A stretch of 64,000 bases of DNA from Phymatolithon calcareum. Its lineage: Eukaryota; Rhodophyta; Florideophyceae; Hapalidiales. Shown in pieces: positions 10,540 through 21,055 of this stretch (positions within the stretch are counted from its first letter, which is position 1; every line of letters starts with the position of its first letter). A model generated the notes under the pieces. The model was given only the letters and a program-made list of their open reading frames with translations. It did no database searches and had not been told where the DNA came from. The stretch is taken from the NCBI GenBank assembly GCA_977006965.1, contig OZ345365.1, positions 1,426,001 to 1,490,000 on the forward strand, in the 5' to 3' direction. The translations under genes and the position numbers were made by a program.

Positions 10540-10670
10540 AGGGACTTGGATTGGATTTCTGTTTTATTGAAGCTCCCTTTGTCAATTATCATTTTACTTT
10601 TGAGACTTTTCGTTGCGCTATAATCCTTCGCTTACGTTCTCATTTAAGACGGGAAATACAAGGATTGTAA
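10540..10670 (-). repeat. LINE-T 3' end fragment
   Basis: The block from ggatttctgttttattgaag to about 10670 matches the insert at 58071-58219. That copy has a 14-bp target duplication, which identifies the family as a retroposon. The tail repeat is TGGA-like. Confidence 0.55.
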
Positions 10671-10844
10671 AAATGGATGCCACTGCGGAGGAATGTTTCC
10701 CCACTTCCAGATCTCTGATTAGATCAGGAGTTGGTTTGGGACGATTGCAAGCGAGATGTACACAAGCACTGCGATTTTCAAGTCAGTATTCTCAACCATG
10801 CGACAGCTACACCTGATAACGTCAAAATCTTCAGGATGATAGAA

Positions 10845-11230
10845 AAAGAAGAAAGGTAGATTTTTATTTAAAAGTTACCAACGCATTTGCTGACGCTTGG
10901 GGCAACTTTCCAGCGGCCAAGAGGTTTTGGATAGATTCTGTCTATGGAAGAATTTCTTCTCTTGTTAGTGTTACACGATCTAGTGGACTACAGAAACTCA
11001 CCTCTGGTCTCCTTCGGGACCTCGAGGGGGAAAATTACTCCCCTGTCCTGTATCACGCTGTGCTTGTCCACAGCCTGAAACATGGTTAGGAGCTCGTCGA
11101 GTGCTCACTTAGTCCAGGCGCTGTCCTCTTTGGAGAGTATGTCTTATGCGAGGCCATTTATCACGTCTTCGATGGAATCTTTCCCACATTGGCCGTTGAG
11201 TTCGATAAGGGTGGAGGTGCCCATGGGAGG
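10845..11230 (-). pseudogene. LINE-Z 3' end fragment
   Basis: On the minus strand this matches the C-terminus and 3' UTR of LINE-Z at 21340-21817. It contains the motif for INGLAKDRLSKEDSAW and the UTR box ending TTTTAAATAAA (as ttatttaaaa near 10861). Stops interrupt it. It joins LINE-X sequence at about 11230. Confidence 0.75.
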
Positions 11231-11325
11231 GAACATGAGTATGGGAACAGCAAGAAGAGCACAGCACCAGGAAAATTACGTTCGCCAAGAATAATATATT
11301 ATTCTAGGCGAACGTTATTTTCCAC
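11225..11325 (+). repeat. LINE-X fragment ending in a 54-bp palindrome
   Basis: The coding sequence for the LINE motif TRKxTFAKN is followed by its own inverted copy, making a palindrome at 11270-11323 (GGAAAATTACGTTCGCC...GGCGAACGTTATTTTCC, AT-rich centre, two mismatched steps). The same structure is at 60241-60294. Here the palindrome runs straight into the Sel1 pseudogene. Confidence 0.75.
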
Positions 11326-11329
11326 ACCA

Positions 11330-12335
11330 AACAATGAGGACGAAAGAAAGCTGATACAGAACTGTTTGCACAACGTGGATTGTTAGCGGTAGATCCGGTT
11401 CGTGCTACTTAACCATCATCTGAGCAATTGATGAGGGTGCAAACGAGTGCGCAATGGAAGCCTAGCTGATTTACTGATCAGTGGAACAGAAGGAGTACGA
11501 GCGGACCCGCGTCGGGCTGTGAAGCTGTGCAAGCGTGCCATCCAGGATTTCGAGCATGTGCCTGCTATGAACAAGTTGAGTAGCTTTCTCTAAGATGATG
11601 CAGAGGATGTCCCAGCATTTCCGCTCAGTTCTATTGAACTATACACGCCAGCAGTTGATGAAGGCGCAAGCGTGGTCGCAATGCACAAATTGGAAATGTT
11701 GATGGAGGACGGAGCTGAAGGAGTACCGGCAGACGCGGCTCGTGCGGTAGAGTTGTATAATGGGTCTATCGAAGAAAGTGGATATGTTCCTGCCATGTAC
11801 AGCCTTGGAAAAATTCTCCAACATGGTGCGGACAATATTCCGGCCGATCGTGGTGCTGCTCTTGAGCTATACAAGGAGACCAGAAGTGGATTTTTTACCC
11901 CACTGAATCATGCTACACCAAAACGAAAAGAAACTCTTCCATAAACAGAATCCAGTCAAAACAACTTGGCCCTAGGAAAGTTGCCCCTAGCGTCACCAGA
12001 TGCGTTGGTAACTTTTAAATAAAAATCTGCCTTTCTTCTTCTTCTTGAGCTATAGAGACTGGCAGTGGATGATGTAAGAGACGTAGTTGTCATGGGCACC
12101 AAGATAGATTTGCTGAGTTTTGGGGATAAGAGTACCGTCAGATCCAATTCGTTCTATGGAGCTCTATAATCGTGCCGTCGAGTAAGGTGATAATGTTGAA
12201 TTCATGAACAACTTTACCTTCTGCTGGAGAGCGGTGCAGAGGGTATTGCACCAGATCCGATTCGTGCTCATAAACTATATGAACGAGCTATTGATGAGGG
12301 CGTAAACGTGGCTCCAGTGACCAATCTGGTATAAA
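11330..12335 (+). pseudogene. Sel1-repeat gene fragment (copy 1)
   Basis: The best-preserved piece (11672-11880) encodes two Sel1 repeats with the motif GVPADAARAVELY, like the intact genes at 24.6 and 33.5 kb. The reading frame is broken before and after it. It shares its layout with 60848-61975, including a LINE-Z insertion at the same position, so the two are duplicates of one locus already damaged before duplication. Repeats beyond the LINE-Z insert (12055-12335) are barely recognisable. Confidence 0.75.
11872..12043 (+). mobile_element. LINE-Z 3'-end insertion in the Sel1 pseudogene
   Basis: This 172-bp insert carries the LINE-Z 3' UTR and ends AACTTTTAAATAAAAATC plus a CTT-rich tail. 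It is flanked by CTTGAGCTATA (11861-11871 and 12044-12054). The identical insertion is present in the duplicate locus at 61388-61563. Confidence 0.85.
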
Positions 12336-13530
12336 GGGACCAAGGCAACATTTCCTCAAGGTTTAGAGCTTATTGAGAGCCACTGGAGACATTGTTCTGT
12401 CTTCCATAAACCGTTTCAACACCAAGCGACGTCAGAACATTTGACAGTACCCTTTGACCTGCCTGCCTCAAACTTGCCACAACCTGTCCATCACACACCG
12501 CGCGCATACCGCCGATAACGGTACAAGGCCCCGCAAGACAACCTCCCTGATTATGCGCACATCGACAGCGCACGCCGCCCGCTACAATAGTGGACAGCCG
12601 AGAAGCGAGCACGCGCGACGTCATCCAGCGCGACCAAAGCCGCTCGAAACAGTCCAGGACCACAACTGGCGGCACCGAGAGGCGGCCTGAGATGGTTACG
12701 GCCGTGCCGTGCACGTACGGATGTGGTCGACGCTTCTTGCCGGCGGGTGACGCCGCGCGGCGAATGGCCGAACGTCAAGGGACTGTGTGACGGCGCGTGC
12801 GAGCGGCAGCGGGTACGACCGCGAGATGACGGGGCGAAGGGGCTAAACCGTGCACGACGGTGCAAGGCTTGCGCACGACGAGCGGCAGGGCACAGCTTTC
12901 GAACCACGTCAGCTGAAACAAAGCGCGGCGCAGGAAACCTCGATCTCCGCATGCGTCTCAAATGCGTGCAGACGCGTTCTCATGGGTGCAAGTTTAGGAC
13001 GCCCCTGATCAGAGGCAGTGGCGCGTACGGCGGTGATCTGCGCAGGCAGCTGCCTCGTGTCCACAGCTTTGCGGGTCCAGGAGCGACGCGCAGAACGACA
13101 AAGTTCATTAAGGGAGATTCAGCGGTGAATTTTCGAGCTGACGGTGCGCTTTTTTGTTGCCCACCCACGCAGCCACATTTTGTCGGTGTTTGTCTATGAC
13201 AATAGAGTTCTTCGGCAGTGCGGTTCTTGTCCGCGAGGAGGTTCCTGCAAGTGACCGCACTGTGTCCGCGACCTCTAGCAAGGAGAAGGGCGACACAAAT
13301 CGCCGTCTGTGATTGCCGGCCTCGCCCTGTTTACAGATGATCAATTAAACTAACGAGCAAGTAGTAAGTAGTGAAGTAGCTGACACCTGTTGAACGCGCG
13401 CATACCGAATTTGAGAATAATGTCGAACTTTTTGATCGGACGCAATAAGTAATCAGATATCCTTTATGCATATGATGACGGGGACAAACATGCGTACAGT
13501 ATACCTCGAGTCCTACAGTCGCGAAGCAGA
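12336..13530. other. GC-rich segment of unknown nature
   Basis: About 12430-13330 is clearly more GC-rich than its surroundings and has overlapping open frames on both strands (12723-13199 +, 158 aa; 12551-12961 -, 136 aa; 12370-12714 -). All are Arg/Ala-rich, as expected of chance frames in GC-rich DNA. No motif is recognised. It could be a fragment of a host gene or an insert from another source. Confidence 0.35.
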
Positions 13531-13532
13531 GT

Positions 13533-13832
13533 GTGGTTCTCTTCGACGAAGATGGAAATTTCCTCAACATGAAGAGAACCATCCCTAACAATGTCGAGGG
13601 CGCAGGGAAATTACTGATGAGCGGTATTGAAACTGTGCTGGAACTTCCGCTAACTACCAGAGCTGTTGCTTCCTCACTCGACGGGGAAGCCTTTGCCTCC
13701 GTTCATGTGCTTCAAGAAGTGGTAAATCGCCGATTTTGCGCCTGGAAATACTATACTGTAGGTTGCATGGCCATGTTGTTCCAAAGATGCACGTGCAGAG
13801 GTTTTTGCAGCACAGATTATTTTTTAAAATAA
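13533..13832 (+). CDS. Hypothetical ORF, 99 aa
   Basis: The frame MVLFDEDGNFLNMKRT... has a reasonable amino-acid composition and no repeat hit inside the window. Its C-terminal 30 residues are Cys-rich and probably run beyond the real exon. No domain is recognised; it may be part of a spliced or broken gene. Confidence 0.25.
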   Translation: MVLFDEDGNFLNMKRTIPNNVEGAGKLLMSGIETVLELPLTTRAVASSLDGEAFASVHVLQEVVNRRFCAWKYYTVGCMAMLFQRCTCRGFCSTDYFLK

Positions 13833-14012
13833 TAGTAGAGGTCTGTGCCGTTAGTGGGGCATGCCCGCTCTGTGAAGCTGACGTGCACGGCGGTCCTCGG
13901 TCGAGGCTCATGATGAGTCTGGACCACAAGAGGGGAGATTTCTCATTAAATGGACCAAAAGGGGATTCTATTTGTGTCTGGACCACAGGGGCAGTGGTCC
14001 TACATGGGGTCA

Positions 14013-14150
14013 AGGAAGGAAAGGTAGATTTTTATTTAAACGTTACCAACGCATCTGCTGACGCTTGGGGCAACTTTCCTAGGGCCAAGCCGTTTTGGCT
14101 AGATTCTGTCTATGGAGGCGTTTTCTTTTCTTGTAGGTGTAACACGCTAT
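14013..14150 (-). mobile_element. LINE-Z-derived short insertion (SINE-like)
   Basis: This 138-bp insert matches the LINE-Z 3' UTR on the minus strand. It is flanked by ATGGGGTCA (14004-14012 and 14151-14159). It contains only the terminal UTR box and tail, so it is either a SINE that borrows the LINE tail or an extremely truncated LINE. Confidence 0.85.
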
Positions 14151-14159
14151 ATGGGGTCA

Positions 14160-15347
14160 GATAGATTACTATATACGCTGGCACAAACAGTGGAAGGAAC
14201 CGAAGTAACGAGTAAAAGACGTTTGCGTGCACAAAGCGTAAGGTAGGCAACTCTGAGTCACCGGCCGTAGGTGAGCACTTGCGCGGTTCCGCGGTCGGTC
14301 GCAGGCCGGGAATTAACATTCTACCTTTTGTGTACTACACGTTCTCCCACTAAAAACCTTGTTTGCTCACAATTAGTTCCAAATGAGATCGTGATTTGAC
14401 TTTTAGATCTGTTATGCCTATACAACAACAATACTGCCCCGTTCCGTCCGCTGTAGCATTTCGCATTGTAAAGGCTGCTTGACTTGTTGACGCCATGCTG
14501 GTATTCTGACTGAAATCTTGAAAAAATCTATCCTGCAATGCGGTAACCTCGTGGCAGGGAAACCTTATGCTTCCAAAATTGCACGTGTAGCCTTATGCAG
14601 CACGCAGTCCGATTCGATGCCTTGTTGGTTTTGGATAAACTAGAACGCGGCTCTCCCTGGCCTTTATGCATTCTGGCCGTCCACGTGGACTCGCGTAACG
14701 TGAAACCATCGCAGTTGCTTCCGGTGGAATCGTCAATGACAAGCGGCAGGCAGAGAAGAAGAGTGCTTCCAATCAGCTAGCAGGGTTAACGCCCTGTTGT
14801 AATGCTAGCAACAGGGGAAAGTTACAAGTAGTGCTTCTATTAATAGAAGTACTGCTTGCAAGCCCCATAGGGGAATAAAGCATTCATTCATTTTTCTCCC
14901 ACACAGTTTGGAATTGTTGCTCTGTCTTTTCAGGCAGATCACTAAGTGTACTTGTTACGTCCTCTTTAGAATATCTCCGCCTCTTCTCTGATCAGAAAAT
15001 GAGAAACAACTGAATATACTATACCAGAGACGAGACTTTTTACGATATCTTGTACGACCAGATCATATCCGAAGAGAGCGATGACTTTGTGGATCTGCAA
15101 TAAGGCTCTACAGTACTATGGTGCGGAGATATCATTTATAAATAATTAATAAATTTATCGTTTGTAGTTATTCCTTGTTCCTACCCACTCACTGCTAGGT
15201 GAACAATTTTCTTCATTTACTTGACTGGCATATATACCGTAGCAGTCGAGCTCTCACTGAGCCGAAGTCCTATGGACACACCATTGCACAACTCAGATAA
15301 CCACCAAACTCTTCAACGTCTTTTAAGTTCCTGATAAAGAGCTCGAA
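14160..15347. other. No recognised gene; one hairpin and a possible retroposon tail
   Basis: At 14828-14857 there is a hairpin (AGTAGTGCTTCTATTA and its near-complement). It is followed by ggggaataaagcattcattcattt at ~14873, which looks like a polyadenylation signal plus a CATT-repeat retroposon tail. Short open frames at 14350-14538 (-) and 14595-14780 (+) have no recognisable motif. Confidence 0.35.
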
Positions 15348-17074
15348 ATGATTTTGCCATTTTCTACGAACCAATGGAATGCGTTGCGATTCGTCGCTGT
15401 GTCGATCGTGTGTGTCCCTATACTCGAAAGGGCTCTTCACAGACTGCATCAACTAAGAGCTGCGCACCGATTACTGAGCTCAAAGCCAGCTCGCATCCGG
15501 CCATCTAATCTTGGAAACTGGGGGCTTCATCAAGAAGTGGACGAGCTCAACTACTGCTCCAAGGTCTCAAGCATCCTGGTCGCACTTTTGTTCCTCGGAT
15601 TAAGCCTATACACCGAGTATGCAAGTGGTTCAGTCCCTAGAACTCGCATCTGGCTAGCTCCTGCATCCGCGAATACAAGCCTACAAGGAAAGCCCAGGTT
15701 GTATGACACCAATCTGGTAGGAGCGTGGCCTGATGCGGGATGCATGTCTAAAGCATCGAGACTGGCAATTCATAATTTGTCCGAAGATATCGTCGTACAC
15801 AAAGTTCAGGTGTTTCTTTCTCTTCCTTCGCCGAGCACATGGCTTGAAGCAGCAGATCGAATTGCGTCTGTCCATGATATAAGCACGGGACTTATTTATG
15901 GAATTTATGATAATGGAACTCATCTACTTTTCGAAGTACAACGCGAATGGTACACGTTGCCGTTTTTTGCTGCTATGGACGACGAGAAAGTTTGCATTTC
16001 GCATGCAGACAGTCAAGCTTGCTACCCAAAAAGCGAAAACATCAGTGCGGTGGCGGTGATTGGTAATCTAATACACTTCCAACATGGCTTGTTCAGTATC
16101 CAAGCCGCGGGCACGAAAATGCTACTATCAAATGACGCGTTTGCAGTAGTAGCTTTCGATGAGGCACACAGAGATGCTCGGGCCTCAGTGACGCGCGCTC
16201 TTACAAGGACTGAGTTTTGGAAATCAGACGCCGTAAAAACTATAGAGGCTTCTTTGTGAGATACAAGTATGCTGCAATTTCAACAGGGCATATTTGCAAA
16301 GAAGAACCACAAATAGAGACCAAAATATTGCGGATACCAGAAAACCCAAGGCTCATCGTGCATGACAAGCCCAGGATAACGTCGATTCGTTTGAACACAA
16401 CTGCAATGTGCATTGGATTATTTCAGAAGGAGCTGATCATGTTTCGGGAAACTCAAAATTCTAGTATGGCTTGCTACGAGCAAAGTAACGCGAAGATCTG
16501 CGCGCGAAACCAATCTGACAGTACAATCCATTTGATGCGAATTCTCCTGTCTGCAAATGCTCCTCATGGCATCCTATGGACAATAACGTTCAGAGATCAA
16601 GGTATAAGATTGGCGGATCTGGCAAGAGCAGCGTTTGTGTCAAATTTGATGTCATGGAGAGTGTATGGCGTTCTCATGCCCAGCGAGGAGGCTGAGAAGA
16701 TTTTGCAGCATTTCGCAAAGGGAATGCCGAAGTCGACACAAGTTGGGGTATCGCATTCTGTATACACCGAAGTAATCCGGGAGCAGGAAAGGGCAACCAT
16801 AATCACATGGGTCTTAATACTCTGGGTTTTGTTATTCTTTCTAGGGTTGAGCTACCTATTCTACACCACGATGATGAAGACCCAGTTGTTGCCAGACGTG
16901 GATTTTCTGTATCGCCGCGCGGTAATGCAGCGACACACGAGGTTCAACTCTGTCAAATCGATTCGCAATCCACCGACCGTAAGTATAACTAAGACAGGAG
17001 AGCTGGTTGAACTCAATATATCTTATGATGACTTTGAGTCTGGCAATACAGCCACCAGGGATTCGGTGATATAA
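15348..17074 (+). pseudogene. Two-TM membrane protein gene with a frameshift
   Basis: Two frames, 15348-16259 and 16217-17074, overlap and together encode ~570 residues. Near residue 75 is a transmembrane segment (SSILVALLFLGLSLYTEYA). A long Cys-containing region with several N-glycosylation sequons (NTS, NLS, NGT, NIS) follows. A second transmembrane segment (IITWVLILWVLLFFLGLSYLF) precedes a short tail. The arrangement suggests a large extracytoplasmic loop held by two helices. The change of frame (-1) lies between about 16217 and 16257. The damaged relative at 56945-58725 has the same frame change at the same place, so it is either ancestral damage or an unrecognised intron; no slippery heptamer common to both copies is present. 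I do not recognise the family. Confidence 0.65.
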
Positions 17075-17575
17075 CGATGATAGAGTTGCTGCTTATCGCA
17101 TTTCAGTAAGATCGATCTACACTAGGAATGAGTATCAACAAAATTCTGAAGGTTGACACAATTGTTGTTGTATTTGAAAAGAAAAGCGCGCATTATCTGC
17201 TGTTTCTGTAGAATCATCAAACCACCATTGCAACAACAAAATCACATTTTAAGAGCCTGTTTTTCTTGACTAGAAACGCATCCTCGAGTACTATGGCGGA
17301 GCGTTCCTTTTTGCGCGCACATGCGTTGTTCAGAATGCACATGCAAAAACTTTTAGTTCTGTGTAATCCACGGTCACCCACATGTCCACGAGTATGTGCA
17401 CCAATTATCATAAATGAACTTACAAGTAGTGCTCTTGGAGAGAGCAGTAACCCTAGATGATGTGCATCGCGATCGGCGTTCATGAGAGCTAGAACACGAA
17501 ACCCTCAACTGTACACACGAATCAAACGCGAAAACTGACATTCAAGATAGATCTGGCCTCCAGCGAGTATGGGAA
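17075..17575 (+). repeat. Conserved 3' flank of the two-TM gene
   Basis: This non-coding block recurs at 58726-58947 plus 59939-60214 and, partly, at 40895-41165. Conservation well past the stop codon suggests duplicated transcription units or a repeat family that includes the two-TM gene. At each locus the block is followed by a retroelement. Confidence 0.7.
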
Positions 17576-17705
17576 CAGAAGAAGAAGAAGAGGAAATTTT
17601 TATTATAGTGTTACCAATGCATCTGCTGACGCTTGGTGCAACACTTCTGGCGAGACACTAGGACTCAATCGGAACCCAAAAGCTCCATTTCGCTAAAAGT
17701 GACAT
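17576..17705 (-). mobile_element. SINE-like element, Z2 subtype
   Basis: It matches, inverted, the insert at 59398-59525. It has a gaagaagaaga tail, then ttattatagtgttaccaa, the ctgacgcttgg box and the end sequence cactaggactcaatc. The tail box is shared with LINE-Z but the body is different. Confidence 0.7.
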
Positions 17706-17859
17706 AGTCAGCAAAACTCCAAAACCTACCTCTGGTCTCACAGAAGAGATCTCGAGGGGAAAATCATATCGATTCTATTGCCACGCAGAGTATACCGTCT
17801 CTTGACGAGCGACGGTACGCACATGGGAGTTTGCGACGTCCCGAGTCGTTTCTGCGCCG

Positions 17860-18083
17860 ATGGCGCCATGGGCGAGATTAGCGACTTCCCGGGTCTTTAC
17901 TCGGGTCTAAGATGATGGACAAAGAGACTGAATATGAATGCAAAAGACTAACTCGAACTCTCATATGGAGAGAAACTCGAATCAAGGAAATGTTAGAAAA
18001 ATAGAATGCGGTAAGTGAAAAGAAATTGAGAAGCAGCCCCGTTACTCACAGTGAGGACTTGGGAGCTTTTAAAATAAATCAAC
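17860..18083 (+). repeat. LINE-W 3' end, split by the MULE
   Basis: It encodes the LINE-W C-terminus (motif ETEYECKRL...RIKEML, stop at about 18002) and the UTR ending GGGAGCTTTTAAAATAAATC. The UTR continues after the MULE at 19449-19466 (ATAAATCAACATATATCC). Confidence 0.8.
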
Positions 18084-19448
18084 GAGGAAATTCGCTGCAT
18101 GGACCGAAAAAGATGGCAAAATTCGCTAAATCGGCACCCTTGCAAAAACTACTACTCGTTATGATTTCAGCTAGACAGCTGCTTATCATTACACGTAATT
18201 AAGAGAACTTATTGAGAAGGGTACCATGTGTCCCAACTTGAGGAAAGTCGGCACGTTTCTAATCGCATTATACTAGCATCGAGAGTTGTCAGTTATCTTA
18301 TTCAGAATTGCATAATATCACGTCAATTGCTCGTGCCACTTCATTCTCTTCAGTAGGGGTCCATGTGGGCTTCTTCAGGGTTCTACTGAGTGTAACAATT
18401 GCCCATGCTCCTTGACTAGTCAATGACTACCCATATCTTCAATCAGCTTCCTTATTATTACACTACTAATCCGCTACGCAAAGTACTCTGCACCTCGTCG
18501 CATTCGACTGCTAAGCTAACTCACAACGCTCTCGCCCGAACCGTCTGAACTCATGGAGAAGATGGAGCTCGTGCTAAGGGTGGGTGACTGCCCTGGAGCA
18601 AACTTTGACGACGTTGTCAACCTCGTAATCGCCCACAACACGTCTATTGGCAAGGCACATCGATGGGCAAGTTCCTCACGCCTTGCTGCTACAAGAAGCA
18701 CCAGGAAAATTCCTCTGAGCGGAGAAGCCGCTTGTGGAGCCAGAGGTCATCGAAAGTGACATGCTGAAGTTTGTTGTTAGCAGCCAAGTGACACCATTCC
18801 CTGTGGTAGTTAACAGCGACTACCGCGCTACATGCTCTTGCCGCTACTTTGAAGAGCACCAGCGGCCATGTATCCACGTTGTAGCTGCACTTTTGTACTG
18901 TTCTAGACGCTTGGCGCAGCATCGAGTCGCGTTCGACCCGTGAAACAAGATCTGGTGTGGGACCCATGGCTATTGATAACGTGGGCCAAGCAACACGAGG
19001 GTATCATCATTCGTGTTGCAGTCACTGGTTACCAGCTAGTACAGGATGATTTGGTTCCGTGTGACCTTGTCGCTAAGCTGGGCCGCAAGCGCAAGAGGCC
19101 GTACTTCCCGTCCGAAATGAGGTCCCGTCACGGCTCCTCGTGCAGAAACAACGGTCACTTCTCGCAGACATGCGCCAAGCAGAACATCCGCAATATTGTT
19201 GAGGCGAAGCGAAAACACATCGACAAAGCGGCTCAGTCCATGATAATTGAGCTCACCGCCTGCGATGACGGAGATGCTACTTGCGACGAGGAGCTGAAGC
19301 ATAGAGTTGTGCATGAAATAAATATTATTTTTTTGATAAGTTTATTTCTATGGAGTGCTCTGTGTATCATAACGAGTAGTAGTTATTGCAAGGGGTGCCG
19401 ATTTAGCGAATTTTGCCACCTTTTTCGGTCCATGCAGCGAATTTCCTC
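18084..19448. mobile_element. MULE (Mutator-like element), non-autonomous
   Basis: The terminal inverted repeats are about 80 bp (18084-~18165 and ~19367-19448; start GAGGAAATTCGCTGCATGGA) with only a few mismatches. They are flanked by a perfect 10-bp duplication ATAAATCAAC (18074-18083 and 19449-19458). Long terminal repeats and a 9-11 bp duplication are the MULE hallmark. The interior encodes only the C-terminal part of a transposase; the DDE core is absent. Confidence 0.93.
18553..19350 (+). pseudogene. MULE transposase C-terminal remnant with SWIM zinc finger
   Basis: Three overlapping frames cover what was one protein. The frame 18734-18943 has a SWIM zinc finger (CSCRYFEEHQRPCIH, residues 34-48). 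The frame starting at 18940 has a basic stretch LGRKRKRP followed by a CCHC-like knuckle (CRNNGHFSQTC). The order SWIM, basic linker, zinc knuckle is that of plant-type MuDR transposases. Frameshifts near 18750 and 18943 make it non-functional. Confidence 0.85.
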
Positions 19449-19678
19449 ATAAATCAACATATATCCCCCGCCTCAAATTTCACCACTGCTTACAGTCCAA
19501 ACAGCATTGCTGGTAGCCAACTTCCCACGATTTCTGCACCTCTTTCAAGCCCTGGCCATCAAGCAGAATGGACCACCGCGTGCCTGCCGGCAACCCAATA
19601 CACACAATGCGCGTTGCGGCGCTACGCGTCCCGCTTGCAATCGTATACCCGGCGATGCCAATGCCGCCTGCTTGACGC

Positions 19679-20828
19679 AATGCGGCCGCGGCGCGCGTCG
19701 TTCCGCCCACGCACCCTCCGCCACAGCACCATCACAGCTTTCATTCTTTTCGCTCTTCACACCAATCTGCATGCACGCGACGTCGTAGTCGCATACTTCT
19801 TACCGGCGAGCGGCGCGAATGCATCATTGGTCCCCCGTCTTCTACCCGCCCTATGCAATTGAAACACGCGCAACGCCTGCAATTCGACCGATTAGTAGAG
19901 GACGACATTGTATCGCGCACGCCGTCAGAAGCTCGTTTAGGACTGACAAACGCGTGTTTCTGTCGAATTCGCACTCCTGTTGTGCCGCGCGAAGTTATCA
20001 CCTATCGCGACATCGCACTGGCATACAACTATCTCACCTGTGCCGCGCATCAACTAGCGTATGGTGTGTGCTTCGACTATTTCGTCAATCTCTCCGGCGT
20101 CGATTATCCCACCGCACGACCGACGCTCATCCGAGAGCTTCTTGGTAACCAATCTGTGCGCAAACATCGCCTCTCGTTCATCGAATTGAAAAGCGAGGAT
20201 TTATGGAAACGGTTTGAGCGAAACAGAGTTGGACGAATGTTTGTCGATTCCGCACTGGCGTCCGGCTCGCGCGGCACTTGCGAAATAACGGCGGAGGATA
20301 TCGCTAACGGGAGGAATGATTCGCTCATTTGCGCAACCCGATGTTCCGCCATATCGGGTTCACTGTGGCGAAGAGCTCTGAATAGTTCATTTGGCATCGC
20401 GAGATTGTGAAGTTTCTCGTGGCGATGTTTACACTTCCTGATGCGACGGATGACCTTATTTATGCGAGTGTGGTTTGGAATTATTGCTATTTCAGAGAGT
20501 GTTGTGACGGCGAATTGGAGCAGTACTGGCGCCGAACGGAATCTTTACGCTCGACGAAAATGGAGTGTCGAGGTCGAGACAGCATACTTTTCATGTGGAT
20601 GATTTGGGTGAGGAGGGGAAGTCGCTGTTTTGGGATGAGTTTTGGAACAAGCCTTCGTTTTTCACGCGCAAGAAACGAGGTGGGAGAGAGATGATGAGAA
20701 GGATAGATCGGGACATACTTGGTTTGATGGGTGGCGATGGTGTGCGGCAAAGGGAGTATGAACAGCGGCTGAGAGATGAATTCCGAAGAATAGCTCGTGC
20801 ACGTTTGACCTCTGTTCCGAGTTCGTAG
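19679..20828 (+). pseudogene. GT14-family (Branch) glycosyltransferase pseudogene, copy A
   Basis: The start MRPRRASFRP is followed by a hydrophobic signal anchor (ITAFILFALHTNL), as in Golgi type II enzymes. Then come the hallmarks of core-2/I-branching and xylosyltransferase-like enzymes: VVAYFLPASGA...LVPRLLPAL, a VITYRDIALAYNYL segment and CFDYFVNLSGVDYP (the family's DYFxNLSxxDYP motif). The C-terminal part (20530-20828) has RQHTFHVDDL...FWNKPSFFTRK. Frames shift near 19860, 20410 and 20560, and a stop follows LPALCN. Members transfer sugars in the Golgi lumen; this copy cannot. Confidence 0.78.
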
Positions 20829-21055
20829 CGGGAGGACATTGAGGAGTTCAAGACAACGTTTACAATACAAGAGTAAAAAGTGCACCAGGCGCTAGTACTC
20901 GGAGAGCTTCTTAAATTGCACTGTTTGATTGCCTGGTCTGTGTAATCATTGCCAGCGATATCACCACACGTTTCTTGGTTTTTGCCTCTGCACCATCACG
21001 CGCATGGTCGACTTCTATATTTCGTGTCTGGCATCCTGTGCTCTCGCCAACTCCA

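Noticed and set aside
12551-13199. Overlapping Arg-rich ORFs as real proteins
   Set aside because: Long frames on both strands are expected in GC-rich DNA; no motif and no second copy.
16217-16259. Programmed -1 frameshift in the two-TM gene
   Set aside because: The second copy lacks any slippery heptamer at the matching site (GTAACACC instead of GTAAAAAC). Ancestral damage or an intron is more likely.
19036-19314. Minus-strand frame over the MULE
   Set aside because: Antisense of the transposase remnant with the SWIM and CCHC motifs.
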